This document shows, piece after piece, positions 8,636 through 15,475 of a stretch of 64,000 nt of DNA (positions are counted from its first letter, which is position 1; each line of letters opens with the position of its first letter). The DNA is taken from assembly GCF_013403865.1 (NCBI RefSeq), contig NZ_JABFDK010000004.1, positions 219,823-283,822 of the forward strand, read 5' to 3'. The notes below the pieces were generated by a model that worked only from the letters and a program-made list of their open reading frames with translations, was not told where the DNA came from and did not search any database. The stretch is from Winogradskyella costae. Its GTDB lineage: Bacteria > Bacteroidota > Bacteroidia > Flavobacteriales > Flavobacteriaceae. Both the position numbers and the translations under genes were made by a program.

Positions 8636-9472
8636 ATGGCTATAATCACTTTGACGACTGATTTTGGAGAAAAAGACCACTTTGTAGGAGCCATAAAAGG
8701 ATCTATTTTTAGCGAGCTTGAGCAGATTAATATTGTAGATATATCGCATTCTATTTCGCCTTTCAATATTTCTGAAGCTGCATATATTATTCAGAATGCT
8801 TACAGTAGTTTTCCTAAAGGAACGATTCATTTAATAGGTATTGATTCTGAGTTAAGCCCTGAAAATAAGCATATTGCAATAAAACTAGATGACCATTACT
8901 TTATATGTGCCAATAATGGCATTATGAGTATGATTTGCAATGACATAGCTGCTGAAAAGGTTGTAGAAATTAACATCCATGACAAGGTTGAAACCAACTT
9001 CCCTGTATTAGACATTTTTGTAAAAGTCGCATGCCACATTGCACGAGGAGGGACATTGGACGTCATCGGAAAAGTTATTAACACTATTAAGCCAATTAAA
9101 AATTTAATACCCTTTGTTAATGATGAGCACAACCAAATTATTGGAAGTGTCATTTATATTGATAATTATGGAAATGTAATCACCAATATAAGACGTAAAT
9201 TTTTTGAATCTATTCAAAAAACTAGAGCTTATGAAATATCTGCTCGTAGTCATAAATTTAAAACTATTTATCAAAAATATAGTGATATTATAGATTTTGA
9301 CATGGAAGAATCTAAGCGTAACGTAGAGGGTAAAGGCTTAGTTGTTTTTAATTCCTCTGGTTACTTAGAAATTGCGATATACAAAAGTAATTGCAGTACT
9401 GTTGGTAGCGCATCTACCTTAATGGGCTTAAAAACTATGGATACGGTAACCATTAATTTTTTAAATCAATAA
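8636..9472 (+). CDS. S-adenosyl-L-methionine hydrolase (adenosine-forming), DUF62 family
   Basis: A 278-residue protein of the SAM hydroxide adenosyltransferase / fluorinase-chlorinase family. The N-terminus ITLTTDFGEKDHFVGAIKG holds the conserved Asp that contacts the ribose of SAM; VDISHSISPFNISEAAYI and HLIGIDSELSP follow, as in the family. The C-terminal barrel domain includes IGSVIYIDNYGNVITNI. Halogenating members carry a 20-odd-residue insertion loop that is not evident here, so hydrolysis of SAM to adenosine and methionine is the better call. The physiological purpose is unclear. The next gene starts 3 bp downstream. Confidence 0.87.
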   Translation: MAIITLTTDFGEKDHFVGAIKGSIFSELEQINIVDISHSISPFNISEAAYIIQNAYSSFPKGTIHLIGIDSELSPENKHIAIKLDDHYFICANNGIMSMICNDIAAEKVVEINIHDKVETNFPVLDIFVKVACHIARGGTLDVIGKVINTIKPIKNLIPFVNDEHNQIIGSVIYIDNYGNVITNIRRKFFESIQKTRAYEISARSHKFKTIYQKYSDIIDFDMEESKRNVEGKGLVVFNSSGYLEIAIYKSNCSTVGSASTLMGLKTMDTVTINFLNQ

Positions 9473-9475
9473 ATT

Positions 9476-9772
9476 TTGTTAGTAAGAATTGTAAAAATGA
9501 GTTTTGAACCGTCTAAGATCGAAGAATTCTTGGCTAACTTTGAAACTGTAAAAGAGAAGATTCGAAATTTTAAAGGCTGTAATTTTTTAGAACTCTATCG
9601 CGATCAAAATAATACTAATATTTTTTTTACCTATAGCTATTGGAATTCTGAAGACGATTTAAATAATTACCGCCATTCAGAATTATTTAAAGGAGTTTGG
9701 GCGAATACGAAACCTTTATTTAATGCAAAACCTGAGGCTTGGAGTGTAAATAAAGTCGCATCGCTTAAGTAA
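9476..9772 (+). CDS. Antibiotic-biosynthesis-monooxygenase (ABM) fold protein
   Basis: A 98-residue dimeric alpha+beta-barrel type protein. The pattern VRIVKMSFEP...FLANFETVKEKIRNFKGCNFLELYRD...FFTYSYWNSEDDLNNYRHS matches the ABM domain (putative quinol monooxygenase/heme-degrading fold). I keep the TTG start at 9476 because family members begin with the M-[LF]-[VI]-RIVK strand; the first in-frame ATG (9497) would remove that strand. It lies 3 bp after the SAM hydrolase stop and is probably in the same operon. The substrate is unknown. Confidence 0.75.
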   Translation: MLVRIVKMSFEPSKIEEFLANFETVKEKIRNFKGCNFLELYRDQNNTNIFFTYSYWNSEDDLNNYRHSELFKGVWANTKPLFNAKPEAWSVNKVASLK

Positions 9773-9990
9773 GATATCTCAGTATTCAATTTGCAGTTAG
9801 ATTGCGTACAAATTAATATTATGAATAAAAAGAAATAGATCAACACGAGGCGCAAAAAGACGAGTTTTAGTAATGACAGAACGAAAAAAGTTAAAAACTA
9901 AAGGTTAGAACGTTTTTTTTATTTACACGTTGTTCTGAAGACTAAACTCACTAAGATAATGAAATTAAAACTAAATAATTCAAACGTTTT

Positions 9991-10010
9991 ACTGAACACT
10001 GAACACTGAA
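9991..10010 (+). repeat. Short tandem repeat upstream of gldF
   Basis: The 7-bp unit ACTGAAC is repeated nearly three times just before gldF. The rest of the 247-bp gap 9773-10019 is AT-rich and shows no ORF of its own, terminator or TAnnTTTG box that I can support. Similar ACTGAAC tandems occur between genes in related genomes (from memory; not checked). Confidence 0.6.
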
Positions 10011-10019
10011 TATTAATCT

Positions 10020-10742
10020 ATGCTAGCAATACTTAAAAAAGAAATAAACACCTTCTTCGCTTCGCCAATCGGTTATTTGGTAATTGGCGTATTTTTATTA
10101 CTCAATGGCTTGTTTCTTTGGGTTTTTAAAGGCGAATTCAATATTTTAGACAGTGGGCAAGCTAGTTTAGCATCCTTCTTTTTATTAGCTCCTTGGATTC
10201 TTATTTTTTTGGTGCCCGCAGTAACCATGCGTAGTTTTAGTGACGAGAAAAAACAAGGAACTTTAGAACTATTAGTCACTAAACCTATTTCACATTTTCA
10301 GATTGTATTAGGAAAATATCTGGGGGCTTTCGCGCTAATCCTATTGGCCTTAATTCCTACGTTAATTTATGTTTACACCATTTCAATATTAGGAAATCCA
10401 GAAGGCAATCTCGATATGGGAAGCACCATCGGTTCTTATTTTGGACTCTTATTTTTAGTTGGTGCTTATACGGCAATTGGAGTGTTTGCTTCAACACTTT
10501 CAGACAATCAGATAGTGGCATTTATTATTGCCATATTTATCTGCTTCTTTTTCTATTTTGGTTTTGAAGGCCTTTCTAATTATAATATTTTAGGTGATCT
10601 TGTTTACATAGAAAACCTAGGAATGTCTGCCCATTATAACAGTATGAGTCGTGGTGTTATTGATACTAGAGATTTAGTTTATTTTATAAGTATTTCCTTA
10701 GTCTTCTTATTATTTACAAAATTCAGAATCCAAAAACAATAA
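10020..10742 (+). CDS. gldF: Gliding-motility ABC transporter permease GldF
   Basis: A 240-residue ABC-2 type permease with about six membrane helices (first at about residues 18-38). The sequence MLAILKKEINTFFASPIGYLVIGVFLL and RSFSDEKKQGTLELLVTKPIS are diagnostic of GldF. It partners with GldG and the ATPase GldA, which is not in this window, in an inner-membrane transporter needed for gliding in some Flavobacterium species. Unusually, a separate gene begins 1 bp after its stop and separates it from gldG. Confidence 0.92.
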   Translation: MLAILKKEINTFFASPIGYLVIGVFLLLNGLFLWVFKGEFNILDSGQASLASFFLLAPWILIFLVPAVTMRSFSDEKKQGTLELLVTKPISHFQIVLGKYLGAFALILLALIPTLIYVYTISILGNPEGNLDMGSTIGSYFGLLFLVGAYTAIGVFASTLSDNQIVAFIIAIFICFFFYFGFEGLSNYNILGDLVYIENLGMSAHYNSMSRGVIDTRDLVYFISISLVFLLFTKFRIQKQ

Positions 10743-10743
10743 T

Positions 10744-11241
10744 ATGATAATTACACCTTTATTAGTTATATTCTTACTCATTGTATTTGTACTACTTTTT
10801 TTGTTTTTAAACACTGTTGATAAGCGCAAATGGCTTTCTGGATTAATCAGTTTAGTATTAACACCTATTGTGTTTTTCTTTATGTTTTATCCGTTTCTAA
10901 ATATTATTAGCAGTTACCATCATCAAAAATATTTTAACAGCGAAGCTTGGATTGAAAATCCGGCATTACGTTACGAAATGATCGATAATACGATTAAGTC
11001 CGATACGTTAATTGGATTTTCAAAAGATAAAGTAACAGCACTTTTAGGTAAAGCCGAATGGCTAACTTGGGATAAGACTAAAGACGTACATTACAACAAC
11101 AAATGGAATTATGGTCTTGGTATAGAACCTGGTGCGTTTACGGATCAAAGAGAATGTGTAGAAATTACGTTTAAAGATAATAAGGTTATTTCCTTAACAC
11201 CTTATCAAGAAGACCTAACATACGAGAATGAAAAAGAATAA
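10744..11241 (+). CDS. Membrane-anchored BamE-like protein inserted between gldF and gldG
   Basis: 165 residues. Two N-terminal hydrophobic helices (about residues 3-23 and 33-52) precede a soluble domain. That domain carries SDTLIGFSKDKVTALLGKAEW...WNYGLG...CVEITFKDNKVISLTP, which resembles the small SmpA/BamE fold: a G-[x]-[ST]-K-x-x-V-x-x-L-L-G helix, then W-x-Y and a final beta hairpin. This is pattern recognition, not proof. It begins 1 bp after the gldF stop and overlaps gldG by 14 bp, so it is translated as part of the gldF-gldG operon. It is too well embedded to be an artefact; the function is unknown. Confidence 0.72.
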   Translation: MIITPLLVIFLLIVFVLLFLFLNTVDKRKWLSGLISLVLTPIVFFFMFYPFLNIISSYHHQKYFNSEAWIENPALRYEMIDNTIKSDTLIGFSKDKVTALLGKAEWLTWDKTKDVHYNNKWNYGLGIEPGAFTDQRECVEITFKDNKVISLTPYQEDLTYENEKE

Positions 11242-12898
11242 ATCCATCCTATATATTATCGCTATTATTGTTGGACTCATAATCGTTAATGCGATTTCCG
11301 GTTCGGTATATCAGCGCTTCGACTTAACAAAAGACCATCGTTACACCCTTTCTGATGTTTCAAAAGCATTGATTAGCGACTTAGATTCTCCATTAATAAT
11401 TGATGTGTTTTTAGAAGGTAATTTTCCTTCAGAATTTAGATTACTTCAAACCGAAGTGAAGCAGATTGTAGATGAGTTTAAATTAGAATCCAATCAAATA
11501 TTCGTCAATTACATAGATCCAATTGAAGATGAAACCACACGCCAACAATACATCGAACAGCTTACTAGTGCAGGATTAGAGCCATATATTAATACCGACA
11601 ACAGTACTGGAAAAGTAACACAAGACATTATTTTCCCTTGGGCTTTTGCCAGTTATAAAGACCAAACACTTAAAATCCCCCTTCTTAAAAAAAGCATTAC
11701 ACAAGGGTTGCCAGAGCAAATTAACAACTCTGTCCAATCTTTAGAATATGCGTTTGCCGATGGCTTTAGTAAGCTTGTCAATGCTAAAGCAAAGAAGATT
11801 GCGGTTTTAAAAGGAAATGGACAGTTAGATGACCTTTACATTGCTGATTTTCTAGAAACGATAAAGCCGTATTATAATTTAGGGAAATTCACATTAGATA
11901 GTGTGGCTACAAACCCACAAGGCACACTTGATAAATTAAATGCATATGATTTAATCATTGCAGCCAAACCAAGCATCCCATTTACTGAAAATGAAAAATT
12001 AGTTTTAGATCAATTTACCATGAATGGAGGTAAAAGCCTTTGGCTGACAGAATCTGTTATAATGGATAAAGACAGCCTTTACAATGATGCGGGCACAGGA
12101 GTTTCGATTATGCGCGACTTACAACTGAATGATTTTTTCTTCAAATATGGAGTAAGAGTCAACCCAACGTTAGTAAAAGACCTCTACTCTGCTCCAATTA
12201 TGTTGGCCATTGGCGAAGGTAGTCAGGCACAAATGCAACCCATTCAATGGCAATATTCACCTTTGGCTGCATCAAACCCTAATCATTCCATTACTAAGAA
12301 TTTAAGCTTAGTAAAGTTTGATTTTGCAAGTCCAATTGATACGTTAAAAAACGGCATTAAAAAGTCTATTTTATTGCAAAGTTCACCGCAATCAAAGCTT
12401 GAGGGAGCACCAACCACTATTTCTTTAGCTAATGTAACCCAAGCACCAGATGAAGCCAATTATAGTTTAGGCCCACAAAATTTAGCAGTCCTTTTAGAAG
12501 GGGAATTTTCTTCGGTATATGACCAACGCATATTACCTTTTAAGGTGAACAATTTTAAATCGAAAAGTGTAGCGACTAAAATGGTTGTGATTTCTGATGG
12601 AGACCTTATTAAAAATGACGTTATAAGAAACAGGCCACAAGAATTAGGCTTTGATCAACTCACCGGAAAATCATTTGGGAATAAAGAATTTCTACTTAAT
12701 TCGGTAAATTACCTGTTGGATGATTCTGGACTTATAAACATAAGATCAAAAGAAATAAATGTGGCATTTTTAGATGCTGAAAAAATAAAAGACAGCAAAT
12801 CCACATGGCAATTTATTAATATTGCTTTGCCACTCATACTTTTAGCACTGTTTGGATTTGTATTTAACTATTTAAGAAAGCGAAAATACACCTCGTAA
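11228..12898 (+). CDS. gldG: Gliding-motility ABC transporter auxiliary subunit GldG
   Basis: A 556-residue protein with an N-terminal membrane anchor (residues 6-24), a long periplasmic region and a C-terminal helix (about 530-548) followed by a basic tail RKRKYTS. The stretch QRFDLTKDHRYTLSDVSKALI is diagnostic of the GldG/ABC-type auxiliary family. It works with GldF and GldA. The start overlaps the preceding BamE-like gene by 14 bp. No terminator was found after the stop. Confidence 0.92.
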   Translation: MKKNKSILYIIAIIVGLIIVNAISGSVYQRFDLTKDHRYTLSDVSKALISDLDSPLIIDVFLEGNFPSEFRLLQTEVKQIVDEFKLESNQIFVNYIDPIEDETTRQQYIEQLTSAGLEPYINTDNSTGKVTQDIIFPWAFASYKDQTLKIPLLKKSITQGLPEQINNSVQSLEYAFADGFSKLVNAKAKKIAVLKGNGQLDDLYIADFLETIKPYYNLGKFTLDSVATNPQGTLDKLNAYDLIIAAKPSIPFTENEKLVLDQFTMNGGKSLWLTESVIMDKDSLYNDAGTGVSIMRDLQLNDFFFKYGVRVNPTLVKDLYSAPIMLAIGEGSQAQMQPIQWQYSPLAASNPNHSITKNLSLVKFDFASPIDTLKNGIKKSILLQSSPQSKLEGAPTTISLANVTQAPDEANYSLGPQNLAVLLEGEFSSVYDQRILPFKVNNFKSKSVATKMVVISDGDLIKNDVIRNRPQELGFDQLTGKSFGNKEFLLNSVNYLLDDSGLINIRSKEINVAFLDAEKIKDSKSTWQFINIALPLILLALFGFVFNYLRKRKYTS

Positions 12899-12955
12899 AT
12901 TTTTATACTTAACACAAATAAATATCACCCTTAAAATGGGTAATTTGTTAATAAG

Positions 12956-12991
12956 TTTGTTTTAAAAAACCCTTCTATTGAGATATATTTG
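12956..12991 (+). promoter_or_regulatory. Putative dnaN promoter
   Basis: TTTG at 12956-12959 and TATATTTG at 12984-12991 fit the Bacteroidetes -33 (TTTG) and -7 (TAnnTTTG) elements, separated by 24 bp. The implied leader to dnaN is about 125 nt and contains the palindrome at 13082-13093. Confidence 0.55.
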
Positions 12992-13081
12992 TAATACGGA
13001 TAATAGTATAAAACACATCTATTCAGCATGAAACATCTCACTAAATATGGTTGGGTTTTTCTTAAAAATTCAATTTAAGAT

Positions 13082-13093
13082 GTTACATGTAAC
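13082..13093. promoter_or_regulatory. Perfect 12-bp palindrome in the dnaN leader
   Basis: GTTACATGTAAC is a perfect inverted repeat located 29 bp upstream of the dnaN start and downstream of its predicted promoter. It could be an operator or chance; its half-site order (GTTAC first) is opposite to that of the GTAAC-N4-GTTAC sites near 21-27 kb. Confidence 0.3.
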
Positions 13094-13122
13094 TTATAAA
13101 AAAAACAATTAAGATATAACGC

Positions 13123-14241
13123 ATGAAATTTATTGTTTCAAGTACCTATTTATTAAAGCAACTCCAAGTATTAGGAGGTGTAATTAATAACAGTAATACA
13201 TTACCAATTTTAGATAATTTCTTATTTGAACTAAGCCTGTCAAAACTAACGATTTCGGCTAGTGATTTAGAAACGACGATGTCTGCAACAATAGATGTTG
13301 AAAGTGATTCTGAAGGTAGCATTGCTTTACCCGCAAGATTACTATTAGATACCCTAAAGACATTTCCTGAGCAACCATTAACTTTTGTTGTTGAAGAAAA
13401 CAATACAGTTGAAATTAGCTCTAACCATGGTAAATATGCTTTAGCTTATGCTGATGGAGCTGAATTCCCAAATGCAGTTTCTATTGAAGATGCGAGTACC
13501 ACAACTATAATGGGAGATATCTTAGCAACTGCAATTAGCAAAACAATATTCGCTGCTGGTAATGATGATTTAAGACCTGTAATGAGTGGTGTGTTTTTTC
13601 AATTTTCTCAAGATAATTTAACCTTTGTAGCGACTGATGCTCACAAATTAGTTAAATATACAAGAAACGATGTGAGTGCAACCGAAACTGCTGAATTCAT
13701 TATGCCTAAGAAACCTTTAAATCTTTTAAAAGGAATTTTAGCAGGAAGTGATGATGATGTGTTGGTTGAATACAATGACTCTAATGCGAAATTTACTTTT
13801 GAAAATTCTGTATTGATTTGTCGTTTAATTGATGGAAAATATCCAAATTACGAAGCAGTAATTCCTAAAGAGAATCCGAATAAATTAGTAATTGACAGAA
13901 CTCAGTTTTTAAACTCGGTTCGTCGTGTTAGTATTTTCTCTAACAAAACTACGCACCAAATTCGTTTAAAAATTGCTGGTGCAGAATTAAATATTTCTGC
14001 AGAAGATATTGATTATTCTAACAAAGCCGAAGAACGTCTAACCTGTGATTACCAAGGAGACGATATGCAAATTGGTTTTAACTCACGTTTCTTAACCGAA
14101 ATGATAAATAATTTAAACTCTGATAACGTGCAGTTAGAAATGAGTTTACCAAATAGAGCTGGTATCTTAACACCTATTGATGGTTTAGATGAAGGTGAAC
14201 ATGTAACGATGCTTGTTATGCCTGTAATGCTAAACAATTAA
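13123..14241 (+). CDS. dnaN: DNA polymerase III sliding clamp (beta subunit)
   Basis: The 372-residue beta clamp encircles DNA as a dimer and tethers the replicative polymerase. Three repeated clamp domains are recognisable: residues about 1-120 (MKFIVSSTYLLKQLQVLGGVINNSNTLPILDNFLF), 130-245 (MSGVFFQF...VATDAHKLVKY) and 250-372 (IPKENPNKLVIDRTQFLNSVRRVS). The C-terminal MLVMPVMLNN is the conserved clamp end (MP[MV]xL-type) that lines the partner-binding pocket. It is not next to dnaA here, as is usual for Bacteroidetes. A bidirectional terminator follows. Confidence 0.95.
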   Translation: MKFIVSSTYLLKQLQVLGGVINNSNTLPILDNFLFELSLSKLTISASDLETTMSATIDVESDSEGSIALPARLLLDTLKTFPEQPLTFVVEENNTVEISSNHGKYALAYADGAEFPNAVSIEDASTTTIMGDILATAISKTIFAAGNDDLRPVMSGVFFQFSQDNLTFVATDAHKLVKYTRNDVSATETAEFIMPKKPLNLLKGILAGSDDDVLVEYNDSNAKFTFENSVLICRLIDGKYPNYEAVIPKENPNKLVIDRTQFLNSVRRVSIFSNKTTHQIRLKIAGAELNISAEDIDYSNKAEERLTCDYQGDDMQIGFNSRFLTEMINNLNSDNVQLEMSLPNRAGILTPIDGLDEGEHVTMLVMPVMLNN

Positions 14242-14266
14242 GACTTTCTTGCAACTTAATTCAATT

Positions 14267-14300
14267 AAAAAAGGCTCACCAATAATTAGGTGAGCCTTTT
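14267..14300. terminator. Bidirectional terminator downstream of dnaN
   Basis: The stem AAAAGGCTCACC / GGTGAGCCTTTT is perfect, with an 8-nt AT loop, and lies between converging dnaN and the minus-strand DUF4870 gene. Confidence 0.88.
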
Positions 14301-14321
14301 CAATTCCAAGTCTTTTACTTA

Positions 14322-14684
14322 CTAACTAATAAAATTAAGAGACAATGGATAGCTAGGTAATTCTCCATTACTAGCTTTAACTGCATTTATAATTGGCATT
14401 ACAAAAGCCAAGACGGCAACTAATATTAACGTTAAAATTCCTAATCCAACTACAAATATTAGAGGAATACTGATTATAGAATAGATAAGCATGCTTAATT
14501 GAAAATTCAAAATAGATTTTCCATGAACATCCATACCATCAACTTGCTCTTTCTGTGTCGCCCAAATAATCAAAGGTGCTAAAAGCCCTCCAAAACCGGT
14601 TACGTAAGTTAGTAATTGTGATAAGTGGGTAACTACTAATAATTGATTGTCTGTGCGTTTAAGCGTGTGATAATTTGATTCCAT
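14322..14684 (-). CDS. DUF4870 family membrane protein
   Basis: 120 residues from ATG at 14684. The frame stays open 10 codons further upstream, but MESNYHTLKRTDNQLLVVTHLSQLLTY is the usual family start. DUF4870 features are the histidine-bearing first helix, GLLAPLIIWATQKEQVDGMDVHGKSILNFQLS, then two further membrane helices. It is a small inner-membrane protein of unknown role. It lies 64 bp downstream of the DUF2892 gene on the same strand and may be the last gene of the RND operon transcript or independent. Confidence 0.82.
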   Translation of the reverse strand: MESNYHTLKRTDNQLLVVTHLSQLLTYVTGFGGLLAPLIIWATQKEQVDGMDVHGKSILNFQLSMLIYSIISIPLIFVVGLGILTLILVAVLAFVMPIINAVKASNGELPSYPLSLNFIS

Positions 14685-14748
14685 GATTGATAATTTTACA
14701 TTAATAGGACGCAAATTGATTCAGTTTGTTACAGCAAATCATTAAAAA

Positions 14749-14958
14749 TTAACAAGAGGAACAACTTCCACCCGCTTTCTTCACACCTAATTTCACTAAA
14801 ATAGTCTCTAATAAACACCATTTAGTAAATGCAGACTGAATTAAATTCACTCCAATAAATACGGTAAACCACATCCAATTTGGACTTACGTAAACAGAAA
14901 GTACAACACTTAATAATACCATTATACCCACTATAACTCTAAAATACTTGTTTAACAT
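14749..14958 (-). CDS. DUF2892 (YgaP-type) membrane protein with C-terminal cysteines
   Basis: A 69-residue protein with the DUF2892/YgaP transmembrane pattern: N-terminal YFRVIVGIMVLLSVVLSVY, then WMWFTVFIGVNLIQSAFTKWCLLETILVKLGVK. It ends in SCSSC, so three Cys sit at the tail. In other proteins this domain is fused to rhodanese domains that handle sulfane sulfur; here it stands alone. It lies downstream of the RND pump and PII-like genes, which suggests but does not prove a shared function in thiol or metal stress. Confidence 0.8.
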   Translation of the reverse strand: MLNKYFRVIVGIMVLLSVVLSVYVSPNWMWFTVFIGVNLIQSAFTKWCLLETILVKLGVKKAGGSCSSC

Positions 14959-14973
14959 TTTCTCTTATTTTTT

Positions 14974-15006
14974 AACCTGTTAAGCTTTGCGAACCTTATA
15001 GGTTTT
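14974..15006. repeat. Palindromic intergenic repeat, copy 1
   Basis: An imperfect inverted repeat, AACCTGTTAAGCTTTG then CGAACCTTATAGGTTTT, in the gap between the DUF2892 and PII-like genes. It belongs to the same family as the copies at 15029, 15384, 15436, 18738 and 18888 (core CCTGTAAGGTTTN3-5AAACCTTACAGG). Confidence 0.65.
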
Positions 15007-15028
15007 TATTATTATTTCATTTTTATAA

Positions 15029-15054
15029 CTGTCAGGTTTTAAAAACCAAACAGG
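15029..15054. repeat. Palindromic intergenic repeat, copy 2 (degenerate)
   Basis: CTGTCAGGTTTT followed by AAAAACCAAACAG is a shortened, decayed member of the same palindromic family, 22 bp from copy 1. Confidence 0.6.
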
Positions 15055-15062
15055 AAATGTGC

Positions 15063-15368
15063 CTAAATAAATCTTTCAATAGGAACTACAACCGCTTTTA
15101 TTGGGTTATTAGTTTCTATGTTTGAATTAAATTCTTTTATAATATCAAATAACGCATCAATCTTTTCCTTTTCTGTAAAGGAGAAAAACAAACTAGATTC
15201 ATTACCTGATTTTTGTCCTGCAAACCAACTTGAAGCCATCAAAACAGATAATCCATTTTTATGACCATCAATATCTGAACTACTAAAATTTTCAATATTT
15301 GCCTTCTTGAAGAGTTTCAAAATAGCTGATTCAAATTCTTCAACTGCTGTAACTATGACTAATTTCAT
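15063..15368 (-). CDS. PII-like small protein of the RND efflux operon
   Basis: 101 residues when started at ATG 15368. The frame is open for 8 more codons, but these read into a palindromic repeat and are unlikely to be coding. The pattern MKLVIVTAVEEFESAILKLFKKANIENFSSSDIDG, a variable loop, then SLFFSFTEKEKIDALFDIIKEFN and IKAVVVPIERFI gives a beta-alpha-beta-beta-alpha-beta order like GlnB/PII or DUF3240 proteins. DUF3240-type relatives accompany metal efflux pumps, and this gene directly follows an RND pump gene. It may sense a ligand for the pump; that is inference. The classical PII T-loop uridylylation Tyr is not evident. Confidence 0.6.
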   Translation of the reverse strand: MKLVIVTAVEEFESAILKLFKKANIENFSSSDIDGHKNGLSVLMASSWFAGQKSGNESSLFFSFTEKEKIDALFDIIKEFNSNIETNNPIKAVVVPIERFI

Positions 15369-15383
15369 ACTTTCTTTTTTTAC

Positions 15384-15416
15384 AACCTGCAAGGTTTTGC
15401 CAACCTTGTAGGTTTT
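15384..15416. repeat. Palindromic intergenic repeat, copy 3
   Basis: AACCTGCAAGGTTTTG and CCAACCTTGTAGGTTTT form an almost perfect inverted repeat between the RND pump gene and the PII-like gene; it overlaps the spurious upstream extension of the PII-like frame. Confidence 0.7.
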
Positions 15417-15435
15417 GATTAATTACTGCTTTTTA

Positions 15436-15465
15436 TACCTATAAGGTTTTTGAAACCTTACAGGT
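15436..15465. repeat. Palindromic intergenic repeat, copy 4
   Basis: TACCTATAAGGTTTTTG and AAACCTTACAGGT form the inverted repeat, 20 bp downstream of copy 3 and 11 bp beyond the stop of the RND pump gene. Copies 3 and 4 form a tandem pair. Confidence 0.75.
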
Positions 15466-15475
15466 GAAACTAGAT

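Noticed and set aside
8528..8830. 100-codon minus-strand frame covering the phoH/SAM hydrolase divergent region
   Set aside because: It overlaps the start of the SAM hydrolase gene and both predicted promoters; composition is not protein-like.
9667..9855. 62-codon minus-strand frame behind the ABM-fold gene
   Set aside because: Hydrophobic run made by AT-rich sequence, overlapping a real gene; no ribosome-binding or promoter signal.
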